A stretch of 64,000 bases of DNA from Micromonospora_J zhanjiangensis (GCF_042650605.1 NZ_JBHSBN010000004.1:62001-126000), one strand, 5' to 3'; shown: positions 15,149-26,218, counted from the stretch's first letter. Notes: generated by a model not told the origin, from the letters alone. Made by a program: numbers and translations.

Positions 15149-16192
15149 GTGTCCCTCATACCCGCGGGCCGAGCGGCCCCGCCCCGACTGCACCGGGCGG
15201 CCCGGATCGAGGACGCCGTCCACCAGCTGCTGGAGCGGCGGCTGCGACGCGGCGGCTGGAAGGCCCGGATCGTCGCCTACACCGGGTACGGCGCTCCCGG
15301 CTGGGTCCGGGTGATGGGTCGGGTGGTGCTCGGTCGGCTGGAGAGCCGGCCGCGCCGCCGGGCGGAGAAGGTACGGGGCTGGCGCAGCTTCGCCACCCTC
15401 CCGGCGAAACACGCCCGGGTGGTGATCGAGGCCGGTGGCCAGCGCTGCGAGGCGGAGACCGACCGCAGCGGCTTCATCGACGTGGTGGTGGAGGCCGACC
15501 TGCCCGCCGGGTGGGGGACGGTGCGGCTCAGCGCCGTCGACGCCACCCCGGTCGAGGCACCGGTCCGGATCGTCGACCCGAGCGTGCGGTTCGGGATCCT
15601 GTCCGACATCGACGACACCGTGATGGTCACGGCGCTGCCCCGCCCGTTGCTCGCCGCGTGGAACACCTTCGTCCTCGACGAGCACGCCCGGATGGCCGTA
15701 CCCGGGATGGCCGTGCTCTACGAGCGACTGGTCACCGCGCACCCCGGCGCGCCGGTCTTCTACCTGTCCACCGGGGCCTGGAACGTCGCGCCGGCGCTGA
15801 CCCGGTTCCTGTCCCGGCATCTCTACCCGGGCGGGCCGTTGCTGCTCACCGACTGGGGACCGACCGCCGACGGCTGGTTCCGCAGCGGCATGGAGCACAA
15901 GCGGGTCACCCTGGCCCGGCTGGCCAAGGAGTTCCCGGACGTCCGGTGGCTGCTCGTCGGCGACGACGGACAGCACGACCAGGAGATCTACGCCAAGTTC
16001 GCCGCCGAGCACCCGGAGAGGGTCGCGGGCGTGGCGATCCGCCGGCTCTCGCCGACCCAGGCCGTCCTCGCCGGTGCCTTCCCGGCGCCGGCGGGCAGCT
16101 CGTCGGCCACCGGGCCGGACGGCCAGCGGTGGTTGTCCGCCCCGGACGGCGCGGGCCTGTGGCGGCTGCTGCGGGCGGCCAACCTCGTCTGA
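15149..16192 (+). CDS. App1-family phosphatidate phosphatase-like protein
   Basis: The 347-residue protein carries the catalytic region of the App1/DUF2183 family, a HAD-like Mg-dependent lipid phosphatase (yeast App1p hydrolyses phosphatidate). The motif D-x-D-x-T is seen as SDIDDTVM, with D153 as nucleophile and D155 as acid/base. It is followed by PVFYLSTGAWNVAPALTRFL and TRFLSRHLYPGGPLLLTDWGP, and the loop LLVGDDGQHDQEIY supplies the last metal-binding aspartates. The N-terminal ~120 residues form a beta-rich domain with ARVVIEAGGQRCEAETDRSGF. A bacterial substrate is not established. The GTG at 15149 is chosen because a CAGTGT hexamer lies six bases before it; an in-frame ATG at 15131 is the alternative. 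Confidence 0.85.
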   Translation: MSLIPAGRAAPPRLHRAARIEDAVHQLLERRLRRGGWKARIVAYTGYGAPGWVRVMGRVVLGRLESRPRRRAEKVRGWRSFATLPAKHARVVIEAGGQRCEAETDRSGFIDVVVEADLPAGWGTVRLSAVDATPVEAPVRIVDPSVRFGILSDIDDTVMVTALPRPLLAAWNTFVLDEHARMAVPGMAVLYERLVTAHPGAPVFYLSTGAWNVAPALTRFLSRHLYPGGPLLLTDWGPTADGWFRSGMEHKRVTLARLAKEFPDVRWLLVGDDGQHDQEIYAKFAAEHPERVAGVAIRRLSPTQAVLAGAFPAPAGSSSATGPDGQRWLSAPDGAGLWRLLRAANLV

Positions 16193-16232
16193 GCCGCCGG
16201 CTGAGCGGCCGGGCCCGGCCGCGTGCCGCCGG

Positions 16233-18353
16233 CTAACCGGTCGGGCGGAGCCAGAGCACGCCGAGCGGGGGGATCCGCAGCTCGGCCGAGGCGGGCATTC
16301 CGTGCCACGGCACGTCCTGGGCGTGTACCGCGCCCAGGTTGCCCACGCCGGATCCGCCGTACGAGTGCGAGTCGGTGTTGAGCACCTCGCGCCAGGTGCC
16401 GCCGCGCGGCAGGCCGATCCGGTAGCCGTCCTGCGGTACGGCGGCGAAGTTCGCCACGCAGACCAGCGGCGCGCCGTCCAGCCCGATCCGGACGAAGGCC
16501 ACCGTGTTGCGCGCCGCGTCGTCCGGCACGATCCACCGGAAACCGCCGGGGGAGGTGTCCTGCGCCCACAGCGGCGGCGCGTCGCGGTACGCCCCGTTCA
16601 GGTCCCGGACCAGCCGCTGAACCCCGGCGCTGCCGGGGTCGTGCGGCAGGTACCAGTCCAGCCCGCGCTCCTCGCTCCACTCCCGGGGGTCGGCCAGCTC
16701 GCAGCCCATGAACAGCAGCTGCTTGCCGGGATGCGCCCACATGTAGGCCAGCAGCGCCCGGACGGTGGCCAGCTTCTGCCACTGGTCACCGGGCATCTTG
16801 CCGAGCAGGGAACCCTTGCCGTGCACCACCTCGTCGTGGCTGATCGGCAGCAGGTAGTTCTCGCTCCAGGCGTAGACCAGCGAGAAGGTGAGCTGGTGGT
16901 GGTGGAACTGCCGGTGGATCGGCTCCTTGCCGACGTAGGTCAGCGTGTCGTGCATCCAGCCCATGTTCCACTTGAAGCCGAAGCCCAGGCCTCCCTCGGC
17001 GGTCGGCCGGGTCACCCCCGGCCAGGCGGTGGACTCCTCGGCGACCATCACCACGCCCGGGTGCTCCCGGTAGACGGTGGCGTTGACCTCCTGCAGGAAC
17101 GCGATCGCCTCCAGGTCCTCCCGGCCGCCGTACCGGTTGGGCTGCCACTGGCCCGGCCTGCGCGAGTAGTCCAGGTAGAGCATGGACGCGACCGCGTCCA
17201 CCCGCAGCCCGTCGACGTGGAACTCGGCGCACCAGTACAGCGCGTTGGCGACCAGGAAGTTGCGCACCTCGCGGCGGCCGTAGTTGAAGACGTACGTGCC
17301 CCAGTCGGGGTGCTCGCCGCGCTGCGGGTCCGGGTGCTCGTACAGCGGCGTGCCGTCGAACCGGGCGAGGGCCCACTCGTCCCGGGGGAAGTGCGCCGGC
17401 ACCCAGTCCAGCAGCACGCCGATGCCGGCGCCGTGCAGCCGGTCCACCAGGTGGCGGAAGTCGTCCGGGTCGCCGAACCGGGCGGTCGGAGCGTAGTAGC
17501 CGGTGACCTGGTAGCCCCACGAGCCGCCGTACGGGTGTTCCATCACCGGCAGGAACTCGACGTGCGTGAAGCCCAGGTCGACCACGTACTCGGTGAGCTG
17601 GTCGGCGAGTTCGCGGTAGGTCAGCCCGGGCCGCCAGGAGCCGAGGTGCACCTCGTACACGCTCATCGGCTCCTGGTGCGGGCGGCGCTGCGCCCGGCGG
17701 GCCAGCCAGTCGGCGTCGGACCACTGATAGTCCGACCGGTGCACCACGGACGCGGTGGCCGGCGGCACCTCGGTGTGCGCGGCGAGCGGATCGGCCTTCT
17801 CCCGCCACTGCCCGTCCGCACCCAGGACGCGGTACTTGTAGCGCTGGCCGGGGGCCGCGCCGGGCACGAAGATCTCCCACACCCCGCTGGCACCCAGCGA
17901 CCGCATCGGCCAACCGTCGTGCGGCCCCCAGCCGGTGAAGTCGCCGACCACCCGTACGCCCCGGGCGGCGGGCGCCCAGACGGCGAACGAGACGCCGCCG
18001 TCGCCCAGGTCGTCCCGGGGCCGTGCGCCGAGCACGGTCCACAGCCGTTCGTGCCGGCCCTCGCCGATCAGGTGCAGGTCGACCTCGCCCAGGGTGGGCG
18101 GGTAGTGGTACGGGTCGTCGGTCGGCGTGCCGTCGACGTCGAGCCGGTAGTCGGGCACCTCGCCCGGCACGGTCGCCTCGAAGACACCCTCGTCGTGCAC
18201 CCGCCGCATCGGGTGCCGGTCCGTCCCGACCAGCACGGCGACCTCCCGGGCGCCCCGGCGCAGGGTACGGATCACCGTGGACCCGTCCCGCGGGTGCGCG
18301 CCGAGCAGGGCGTGCGGATCGTGCTCCGCGCCGGCGATGAGCTGGTCCATCAT
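16233..18353 (-). CDS. glgB: 1,4-alpha-glucan branching enzyme
   Basis: This 706-residue GH13 enzyme creates alpha-1,6 branches in linear alpha-glucan. It has an N-terminal CBM48-type region with PHALLGAHP and ARGVRVVGDFTGWGPHDGWPM, the catalytic barrel, and a short C-terminal beta domain ending GVLWLRP. Active-site landmarks are DWVPAHFP, GLRVDAVASMLYLDY (nucleophile D386), VMVAEEST (acid E439) and PISHDEVVHGKGSL. The D-to-E spacing of 53 residues matches known GlgB enzymes. The ATG at 18353 overlaps the glgE stop (ATGA); a second ATG at 18350 has slightly better spacing to GGGGGA, so the start is uncertain by one codon. It is co-transcribed with glgE. Confidence 0.97.
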   Translation of the reverse strand: MMDQLIAGAEHDPHALLGAHPRDGSTVIRTLRRGAREVAVLVGTDRHPMRRVHDEGVFEATVPGEVPDYRLDVDGTPTDDPYHYPPTLGEVDLHLIGEGRHERLWTVLGARPRDDLGDGGVSFAVWAPAARGVRVVGDFTGWGPHDGWPMRSLGASGVWEIFVPGAAPGQRYKYRVLGADGQWREKADPLAAHTEVPPATASVVHRSDYQWSDADWLARRAQRRPHQEPMSVYEVHLGSWRPGLTYRELADQLTEYVVDLGFTHVEFLPVMEHPYGGSWGYQVTGYYAPTARFGDPDDFRHLVDRLHGAGIGVLLDWVPAHFPRDEWALARFDGTPLYEHPDPQRGEHPDWGTYVFNYGRREVRNFLVANALYWCAEFHVDGLRVDAVASMLYLDYSRRPGQWQPNRYGGREDLEAIAFLQEVNATVYREHPGVVMVAEESTAWPGVTRPTAEGGLGFGFKWNMGWMHDTLTYVGKEPIHRQFHHHQLTFSLVYAWSENYLLPISHDEVVHGKGSLLGKMPGDQWQKLATVRALLAYMWAHPGKQLLFMGCELADPREWSEERGLDWYLPHDPGSAGVQRLVRDLNGAYRDAPPLWAQDTSPGGFRWIVPDDAARNTVAFVRIGLDGAPLVCVANFAAVPQDGYRIGLPRGGTWREVLNTDSHSYGGSGVGNLGAVHAQDVPWHGMPASAELRIPPLGVLWLRPTG

Positions 18354-20455
18354 GATCCCCCGGATTGTGCATTCGGCCGGCCGGGACGTTTCCGCTTGCC
18401 GGCCCGCCCGGCGAGCGGCCGGCCCGGCCGGGCCGGCACAGCGGCCTCGGCAGTCCCGGCGGCGCTGTCCGCACCGGCGACGGGGGACTGCCCGAGCCGG
18501 TGCACCGTGAACACGTGCGCCGGATACAGGTACGGATCCAGCTTCACCGTGTTGTGCTGTCCCCAGTCGTAGCTGACCCCGGTCAGCTCGTCCCGTACGG
18601 TGAACCGCTCGTGCCAGTCGAAGCCGAGCGTCGGCATGTCCAGCGTGGTGTTGCCCCACTGGACCGTGTGCGGGTCGAACGTGCAGACCACCAGGACCGT
18701 GTTGCCGGTGTCCGGGTCGTGCTTGGACCAGCACAGCAGGGCCGGATTGTCGATGTCGTGGAACCGCAGGTTGCGCAGCCGGCGCAGCGCCGGGTTGGCC
18801 CGCCGGATCTCGTTGAGCCGGGTGAGGAACGGCGCCAGCGACCGGCCCTGCGCCTGTGCCGCCGCCCAGTCCCGGGGCCGCAGCTCGAACTTCTCGTTGT
18901 CGAGGTACTCCTCGGCGCCCGGGCGGGCCACGTGTTCGAACAGCTCGTAGCCGGCGTAGATCCCCCAGGAGGGGGAGAGCAGGCTGGCCAGCACCGCCCG
19001 GATCCGGAACATCGGCGGCCCGCCGTGCTGCAGCGACTCGTGCAGGATGTCCGGGGTGTTGGGCCAGAAGTTGGGCCGCATGTGGTCGGCCGAGGCGACC
19101 AGTTCCTCGCAGTACGCGCGCAGTTCCGCCGCCTCGGTCCGCCAGGTGAAGTAGGTGTACGACTGGCTGAAGCCGATCCTGCCGAGCCCGTGCATGATCG
19201 CCGGCCGGGTGAACGCCTCGGCGAGGAAGAGCACGTCCGGCTCGACCTTCTTGACCTCCCAGATCAGCCAGTGCCAGAAGTCGAACGGCTTGGTGTGCGG
19301 GTTGTCCACCCGGAAGATCCGGATGCCCTGGGCGACCCAGTGCAGCACCACCCGGAGCATCTCGGCCCGGATGCCCTCCGGGTCGTTGTCGAAGTTGAGC
19401 GGGTAGATGTCCTGGTACTTCTTCGGCGGGTTCTCGGCGTACGCGATGCTGCCGTCGGCCCGGGTGGTGAACCACTCCGGGTGTTCGGTGACCCACGGGT
19501 GGTCCGGCGCGGCCTGCAGCGCCAGGTCCATCGCCACCTCCAGGCCGGCCTCGGCGGCCGCGTCGACGAACCGGCGGAAGTCCGCCAGGGTGCCCAGATC
19601 GGGGTGGATCGCGTCGTGCCCGCCCTCGGCGGCGCCGATCGCCCACGGCGAGCCCACGTCGTCCGGCCCGGCCACCAGGGTGTTGTTCCGCCCCTTGCGG
19701 TTCACCCGGCCGATCGGATGGATCGGCGGCAGGTAGAGCACGTCGAAACCCATCGCGGCCACCCCGGGCAGCCGTCCGGTCGCCGTGGCGAAGGTGCCGG
19801 ACCGGGCCGGCCGGTCCGCGGTGGCCAGCACCGCGCCCTCCGACCGGGGGAAGAACTCGTACCAGGCGGAGAAGAGGGCCCGCTCCCGGTCCACCCAGAT
19901 CGGGTACGTCTCACCGCCGGTCACCTGCTCCCGGACCGGGTGCTCCCAGAGCAGGTCGGCGAGGTCCAGGGCGGGGGAGACCCGTTCGGCCAGCGGCCGG
20001 GTGTCGTCGCGCAGGGCGGCGGCGGCGCCCCGGACCCGGTCGCGCGCGCCGGCCGGCACCAGCGCCTCGGCCGCGTCCAGTACCCGCGCGCCCTCGGCCA
20101 GGTCGTTGGCCAGGTCGGCGCTGCCCTGACCGGCGGCGATCTTCTTGGTCACCGCGTCCTGCCAGGTCAGGTACGGATCGCTGAACGCCTCGACGGTGAA
20201 GCTCCAGGAGCCGACCGCGTCCGGCCGGATCGTGGCGTGCCACCGGTCCGACCCCGGCTCACCGGGCCGCATCCGGGTGAACGGGGCGGTCCCGCCGTCG
20301 GGTCCCCGCCACACCACGTTGCAGCCGAGCTTGTGATGGCCCTCCCGGTACGACCGGGCGGACACCGGCACCAACTCGCCGACGACGGCCTTGGCCGGGT
20401 ACCGCCCGCAGGAGACCGTGGGCGTGACGTCCTCGATCGGAAAGCGTCCAGTCAC
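18350..20455 (-). CDS. glgE: alpha-1,4-glucan:maltose-1-phosphate maltosyltransferase
   Basis: The 701-residue GH13_3 enzyme transfers maltose from alpha-maltose-1-phosphate to the growing alpha-1,4-glucan. The N-terminal domains lead into the barrel with LYLPPIHPIGRVNRKGRNNTL, and AQGIRIFRVDNPHTKPFDFW holds the nucleophile (D384). LAEAFTRPAIM holds the acid (E413), and MRPNFWPNTPDILHE follows. These positions are ten lower than in the S. coelicolor enzyme (D394, E423), consistent with the start chosen. The last ~45 residues are a basic Ala/Pro/Arg tail (PGRPLAGRAGKRKRPGR). The GTG at 20455 follows a TAGGTT box by seven bases; further upstream codons lack a ribosome site. It is the first gene of the glgE-glgB operon. 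No treS or pep2 is in this window. Confidence 0.97.
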   Translation of the reverse strand: MTGRFPIEDVTPTVSCGRYPAKAVVGELVPVSARSYREGHHKLGCNVVWRGPDGGTAPFTRMRPGEPGSDRWHATIRPDAVGSWSFTVEAFSDPYLTWQDAVTKKIAAGQGSADLANDLAEGARVLDAAEALVPAGARDRVRGAAAALRDDTRPLAERVSPALDLADLLWEHPVREQVTGGETYPIWVDRERALFSAWYEFFPRSEGAVLATADRPARSGTFATATGRLPGVAAMGFDVLYLPPIHPIGRVNRKGRNNTLVAGPDDVGSPWAIGAAEGGHDAIHPDLGTLADFRRFVDAAAEAGLEVAMDLALQAAPDHPWVTEHPEWFTTRADGSIAYAENPPKKYQDIYPLNFDNDPEGIRAEMLRVVLHWVAQGIRIFRVDNPHTKPFDFWHWLIWEVKKVEPDVLFLAEAFTRPAIMHGLGRIGFSQSYTYFTWRTEAAELRAYCEELVASADHMRPNFWPNTPDILHESLQHGGPPMFRIRAVLASLLSPSWGIYAGYELFEHVARPGAEEYLDNEKFELRPRDWAAAQAQGRSLAPFLTRLNEIRRANPALRRLRNLRFHDIDNPALLCWSKHDPDTGNTVLVVCTFDPHTVQWGNTTLDMPTLGFDWHERFTVRDELTGVSYDWGQHNTVKLDPYLYPAHVFTVHRLGQSPVAGADSAAGTAEAAVPARPGRPLAGRAGKRKRPGRPNAQSGGS

Positions 20456-20462
20456 GCCTGAC

Positions 20463-20468
20463 AACCTA
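20463..20468 (-). promoter_or_regulatory. candidate leaderless -10 element of glgE
   Basis: On the minus strand TAGGTT ends seven bases before the glgE GTG at 20455. No ribosome-binding sequence is present between them. Confidence 0.5.
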
Positions 20469-20583
20469 CTGCCCACCGGTCCGGCCCGCCCGGCGAGATC
20501 AGCACCCACCGCCCGACGGGCGTGACGGCGTCGCCGGCTCGATCGTTCTTACGAAGGTCAGCGAGTGAGAACGGGAGACGCGC

Positions 20584-21948
20584 GTGCGCGACGGCGACCG
20601 GCAACCGGCCGAGCCTTTGGGGATCGTGCTGATGGACCACCCGGTGCAGTACTTCGTACCCGGTCTGCGCCGGCTGGCGGCGTTACCCGGGGTCCGGAGC
20701 CGGAGCTACTACGACCGGGTGTCCGCCGAGGGCTTCCATGATCCGGGTTTCGACCGCCGGGTCAGGTGGAACACCGACCTGCACTCCGGGTACGACTGGT
20801 GGACCCCGCCGAAGCCGGGTCGCCGGAGAGGCTGGTGGACGGTGCTGCGCTCGCTCCACCGGGACCGGCCGGACGTGCTGATCAGTTTCGGCTGGGTGGG
20901 TCGGATCTGCCGGCTGGGGTTCCTCTACGCGCTGGTGACCCGTACGCCGATCCTGTTCTTCTCGGACGCCAACATCCGGGATCCGCGACCGTTGAGCCGG
21001 CGGGCCCGGCTGCGTCGGCGGGTGCTGCGGGCGGGATTCCGCCTGGCTGCGGGCGCCCTGGCGACCGGGTCGGCCAACCACGCCTTCTACCTGGCCCACG
21101 GCATCCCGCCCGAGCGGCTGTATCCGGGCGTCTACTCGGCGGACGTGGACCTGTTCTTCGCGGCGGCGGACCGCCGGCGGGCGGCCGGCATCGATCCGGC
21201 GGACCGTCCGTTCGTCATCGGGTACGTCGGGAAGTTCATCCCGATCAAGGCCGTCGACGATCTGATCGAGGCCTGCGCCCGGCTGGACCCGGGCATCGAC
21301 TGGGAACTCTGGCTGATCGGTGACGGGCCGCTCCGGGTGGAACTCACCGGGTTGGTGGACCGGCTGGGGATCACCGACCGGGTGCGGATGTTCGGCTTCC
21401 GCAACACCGACGAGGTGCCCGATCTGGTCGCGCGGATGGACGTTCTGGTGCTGCCGTCACACGTCGAACCACGCGGGCTGGTGGCGGTCGAGGCCGCGGC
21501 CGCCGGCGCCGTGCCGGTGGTCAGTTCGGTGACCGGCGTCTGGGGTCCGGGCGACCCGATCGAGCACGGGATCAGCGGTCTCGTCTACCCGGTGGGGGAC
21601 ATCGGCGCCTTGGCCGACTGCCTCCGCCGGCTGAGCGGCGATCCCGGACTGCGGCGCGGGCTGACCGCCGAGGCTCGGGAACGCGCGGCCGGGCAGGGCG
21701 CCCGGGCGTTCGCCGCGACGATGGCCGCGGCCATCGCGGAGATCGGCGGTCGACGGCGGAACCGGGTGCCGGGTCCCCGCCCGGAGCTGCCCCGGTCGCG
21801 CGGTGGGCGCCCGGCGTCGCCCGCGACGTCCGATCCCGGTGCCCGGGTGGCCGGCGTGCGGGGCGGCGGCCGGACCGGCGGGCGAAGTGTGCTCGATCAG
21901 CTACCCGGTCACGACGGCGACACCGGGCGGCCGAGCACCGAGCGGTAG
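20584..21948 (+). CDS. GT4-type glycosyltransferase inside the glycogen locus
   Basis: The 454-residue protein is a GT-B glycosyltransferase. The acceptor half opens with GIVLMDHPVQYFVPGLRRLAAL. The donor half contains FVIGYVGKFIPIKAVDDLIEA (GT4 strand-loop) and DVLVLPSHVEPRGLVAVEAAAAGAVPVVSS (the E-x7-E-like nucleotide-sugar motif, here with the PRG-LVAVEA spacing). The last ~70 residues are low-complexity Arg/Gly/Pro. The GTG at 20584 has a GGGAGACGC ribosome site. It is transcribed divergently from glgE, and its 3' end overlaps the convergent glgA-like gene by 40 bases. Donor and acceptor are unknown. Its position suggests glucan priming or decoration, but the sequence resembles cell-wall or EPS mannosyl/glucosyl transferases, so it may simply be a neighbour. 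Confidence 0.8.
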   Translation: MRDGDRQPAEPLGIVLMDHPVQYFVPGLRRLAALPGVRSRSYYDRVSAEGFHDPGFDRRVRWNTDLHSGYDWWTPPKPGRRRGWWTVLRSLHRDRPDVLISFGWVGRICRLGFLYALVTRTPILFFSDANIRDPRPLSRRARLRRRVLRAGFRLAAGALATGSANHAFYLAHGIPPERLYPGVYSADVDLFFAAADRRRAAGIDPADRPFVIGYVGKFIPIKAVDDLIEACARLDPGIDWELWLIGDGPLRVELTGLVDRLGITDRVRMFGFRNTDEVPDLVARMDVLVLPSHVEPRGLVAVEAAAAGAVPVVSSVTGVWGPGDPIEHGISGLVYPVGDIGALADCLRRLSGDPGLRRGLTAEARERAAGQGARAFAATMAAAIAEIGGRRRNRVPGPRPELPRSRGGRPASPATSDPGARVAGVRGGGRTGGRSVLDQLPGHDGDTGRPSTER

Positions 21949-23141
21949 ACGGCCATGGTGCGTTCGGCGATGGCGTCCCAGGAGAAGTGCTCGACCGCCC
22001 GGCGGCGGCCGGCCAGGCCCAGCTTCCGGGCCCGGTCCGGGTCGGTCAGCAGCTCGTTGAGCGCGGCGGCCAGGTCGGCCACGAACCGGTCCGGGTGCAG
22101 CGGGGTGCCGGTGCCGTCGTCGGCCTGCTCGATCGGCACCAGCAGGCCGGTCTCGCCGTCCGCCACCACCTCGGGGATCCCGCCGGTGGCGGTGGCCACC
22201 ACGGCCGTCTCGCAGGCCATCGCCTCCAGGTTGACGATGCCCATCGGCTCGTACACCGACGGGCAGACGAAGACGGTGCTGTGCGTGAGGATCTGGATCA
22301 CCTCCCGCTTCGGCAGCATCTCGGCGATCCAGACCACCCCTTCCCGGCCGGTGCGCAGCTCGGCCACCAGCCGCTCGACCTCGGTGGCGATCTCCGCGGT
22401 GTCCGGGGCGCCGGCCAGCAGCACCAGCTGCGCCCCGGGGGCCAGCGACCGGGCGGCCCGCAGCAGGTACGGCAGGCCCTTCTGCCGGGTGATCCGGCCG
22501 ACGTAGACCACCGTGGGGCGGTCCGGGTCGATGCCGTGCCGCTCCAGCACGTCGGTGCCGGGATCCGGGGCGTACTGGCCGGTGTCGATGCCGTTGTGCA
22601 CCACCCGGATCCGGTCGGCCGGCACCGCGGGATAGGCGGTCAGCACGTCCCGCTTCATCCCCTCGGACACGGCGATCACCGCGTCCGCGGCCTCCACGGC
22701 GGTGCGTTCGGCCCAGGAGGAGAGCGTGTACCCACCGCCGAGCTGCTCGGCCTTCCACGGCCGCAGCGGCTCCAGGCTGTGCGCCGTCACCACGTGCGGC
22801 ACGCCGTACAGCAGCTTGGCGACGTGGCCGGCCAGGTTGGCGTACCAGGTGTGGCTGTGCACCAGGTCGGTGCCCGCGCAGCCGGCGGCCATCTCCAGGT
22901 CGACGCCCATGGTCCGCAGCGCGGCGTTGCTGCCGGCCAGCGGCGCCGGGTCGGCGTACGCGGTCACCCCGGCCTCGTCCCGGGCGGCGCCGAAGCAGTG
23001 CACCCGGACGTCGGCGAGCGCCCGCAGGTCCCGGGCGAGGTACTCGACGTGCACCCCGGCGCCGCCGTACACCTGCGGCGGGTACTCCCGGGTGAGCAGG
23101 TCGACGCGGAGGGACCCGGTACGCGCAGTGGAGTCGGTCAC
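21909..23141 (-). CDS. glgA: actinobacterial glycogen synthase / maltose-1-phosphate synthase
   Basis: The 410-residue GT4 enzyme is the short actinobacterial GlgA/GlgM type. It uses ADP-glucose to extend alpha-glucan or to form alpha-maltose-1-phosphate, the GlgE donor. Landmarks are DLLTREYPPQVYGGAGVHVEYL (acceptor/donor loop K-x-G-G equivalent), VVTAHSLEPLRPWK, RVVHNGIDTGQY, PTVVYVGRITRQKGLPYLL and CPSVYEPMGIVNLEAMACETAVVATATGG. The frame runs back to 23348, but that would overlap glgC. The GTG at 23141 is preferred because TATCGT lies seven bases ahead and the known family N-terminus begins here. It is divergent from glgC with a shared ~70-base promoter region. Which of the two reactions dominates cannot be told from sequence. 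Confidence 0.93.
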   Translation of the reverse strand: MTDSTARTGSLRVDLLTREYPPQVYGGAGVHVEYLARDLRALADVRVHCFGAARDEAGVTAYADPAPLAGSNAALRTMGVDLEMAAGCAGTDLVHSHTWYANLAGHVAKLLYGVPHVVTAHSLEPLRPWKAEQLGGGYTLSSWAERTAVEAADAVIAVSEGMKRDVLTAYPAVPADRIRVVHNGIDTGQYAPDPGTDVLERHGIDPDRPTVVYVGRITRQKGLPYLLRAARSLAPGAQLVLLAGAPDTAEIATEVERLVAELRTGREGVVWIAEMLPKREVIQILTHSTVFVCPSVYEPMGIVNLEAMACETAVVATATGGIPEVVADGETGLLVPIEQADDGTGTPLHPDRFVADLAAALNELLTDPDRARKLGLAGRRRAVEHFSWDAIAERTMAVYRSVLGRPVSPS

Positions 23142-23148
23142 GTCCCGC

Positions 23149-23207
23149 ACGATAGCCGCAACCAGTTGCTCGTACGAGTGGTGCGTTCGCACTCCGGTGG
23201 TTAGCGT
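23149..23207. promoter_or_regulatory. divergent leaderless promoters between glgA and glgC
   Basis: TATCGT (minus strand, 23154-23149) lies seven bases before the glgA GTG, and TAGCGT (plus strand, 23202-23207) lies seven bases before the glgC ATG. Both start codons lack ribosome sites. The two genes for consecutive steps are thus controlled from one 73-base region. Confidence 0.55.
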
Positions 23208-23214
23208 CTGATGT

Positions 23215-24447
23215 ATGGCTGCCAAGGTGCTCGCGATCGTCCTGGCCGGTGGAGAGGGCAAGCGCCTGATGCCGCTCACCGCCGACCGCGCCAAGCCGGC
23301 GGTGCCCTTCGGGGGCATGTACCGCATGATCGACTTCGTGCTGTCCAACCTGGTGAACGCGGGCTACCTCAAGATCGTGGTGCTCACCCAGTACAAGTCG
23401 CACTCGCTGGACCGGCACGTCACCAAGACCTGGCGGATGTCCAACCTGTTGGGCAACTACGTGGCGCCGGTGCCGGCCCAGCAGCGCCGCGGGCCGTGGT
23501 GGTTCGCCGGCTCGGCCGACGCGATCTACCAGAGCTTCAACCTGATCAACGACGAGCAGCCCGACTACGTGATCGTCTTCGGGGCCGACCACATCTACCG
23601 GATGGATCCCCGGCAGATGGTGGAGGACCACATCGCCTCCGGCGCCGGCGTGACGGTCGCCGGCATCCGGCAGCCGCTGGCCCAGGCCGACCAGTTCGGC
23701 GTGATCGAGGTGGGCGAGGACGGCCGGAAGATCCGCGCGTTCCGCGAGAAGCCCACCGACGCGCGCGGCCTGCCGGACGCGCCCGACCAGATCTACGCCT
23801 CGATGGGCAACTACGTCTTCACCACCGGCACGCTCTGCGAGGCGGTGGAGCGCGACGCCGCGGACAAGACCAGCAAGCACGACATGGGCGGCAGCATCAT
23901 CCCGATGATGGTCGAGCGCGGCGAGGCGAACGTCTACGACTTCAAGGACAACGAGGTGCCCGGCAGCACCGACCGGGACCGCGGCTACTGGCGCGACGTC
24001 GGGACGTTGGACTCCTTCTACGACGCGCACATGGACCTGATCGCCATCCACCCGGTGTTCAACCTCTACAACTTCGACTGGCCGATCTACACCGACCAAC
24101 CGCCGTACCCGCCGGCCAAGTTCGTGCACGGCTGGCAGGAGCGGGTCGGCCGGGCGGTCAGCTCGCTGGTCTCACCCGGTTCGGTGATCTCCGGGTCGCT
24201 GGTCGAGAACTCGGTGGTCTCCCCGCGGGTGCGGGTGCACTCCTGGGCGCACGTCAGCGGCTCGGTGCTGATGGAGGGGGTCGACATCGGCCGGCACGCG
24301 GTGGTGCGCAACGCCATCCTGGACAAGAACGTTGTCGTACCGGAGGGTGTCGAGATCGGGGTGGACCTGGAGAAGGACCGCGAGCGCTACACCGTCTCGC
24401 CGAACGGGATCGTGGTCATCGGCAAGGGCCAGCGGATCGAGCCCTGA
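23215..24447 (+). CDS. glgC: glucose-1-phosphate adenylyltransferase
   Basis: The 410-residue enzyme makes ADP-glucose from ATP and glucose-1-phosphate, the committed step of glycogen and maltose-1-phosphate synthesis. The nucleotidyltransferase domain starts VLAIVLAGGEGKRLMPLTADRAKPAVPFGG (catalytic GGxGxRLxPLT). It is followed by VIVFGADHIYRMD, the product-binding VIEV, FREKP and GNYVFTTGTL loops, and RGYWRDVGTLDSFYDAH. The C-terminal half shows the left-handed beta-helix repeats (SVISGSLVENSVVSPRVRVHS, VLMEGVDIGRHAVVRNAILDKNVV) that mediate tetramer formation and allosteric control. The length equals that of other GlgC proteins. It is divergent from glgA and upstream of pgm. Confidence 0.97.
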   Translation: MAAKVLAIVLAGGEGKRLMPLTADRAKPAVPFGGMYRMIDFVLSNLVNAGYLKIVVLTQYKSHSLDRHVTKTWRMSNLLGNYVAPVPAQQRRGPWWFAGSADAIYQSFNLINDEQPDYVIVFGADHIYRMDPRQMVEDHIASGAGVTVAGIRQPLAQADQFGVIEVGEDGRKIRAFREKPTDARGLPDAPDQIYASMGNYVFTTGTLCEAVERDAADKTSKHDMGGSIIPMMVERGEANVYDFKDNEVPGSTDRDRGYWRDVGTLDSFYDAHMDLIAIHPVFNLYNFDWPIYTDQPPYPPAKFVHGWQERVGRAVSSLVSPGSVISGSLVENSVVSPRVRVHSWAHVSGSVLMEGVDIGRHAVVRNAILDKNVVVPEGVEIGVDLEKDRERYTVSPNGIVVIGKGQRIEP

Positions 24448-24475
24448 CCGGCGGTCCGCCCGACCGGCGCCGGAC

Positions 24476-24511
24476 CCCGCGCCGGCACGTTCCACCCGTG
24501 CCCGGCGCGGG
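24476..24511 (+). terminator. strong hairpin after glgC
   Basis: CCCGCGCCGG-CACG (24476-24489) pairs with CGTG-C-CCGGCGCGGG (24497-24511), a 14-bp stem with one bulge and a short loop, 28 bases beyond the glgC stop. It should separate or attenuate transcription between glgC and pgm, which has its own strong ribosome site. Confidence 0.6.
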
Positions 24512-24571
24512 AACCCGTACCAGCATCATGATCGCGCCCCGGCGGCGCCGGTCGGTCAGGAGGTCAACCCG

Positions 24572-26218
<1,647 letters not shown>

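Noticed and set aside
16233..19646. A 1137-codon frame that would fuse glgB with an N-terminal extension across glgE
   Set aside because: The extension is the wrong frame of glgE. glgB starts at 18353 with an ATGA overlap, and its length then fits the family.
16074..20461. Two long plus-strand frames opposite glgB and glgE
   Set aside because: They are mirror frames of two well-conserved GH13 enzymes.
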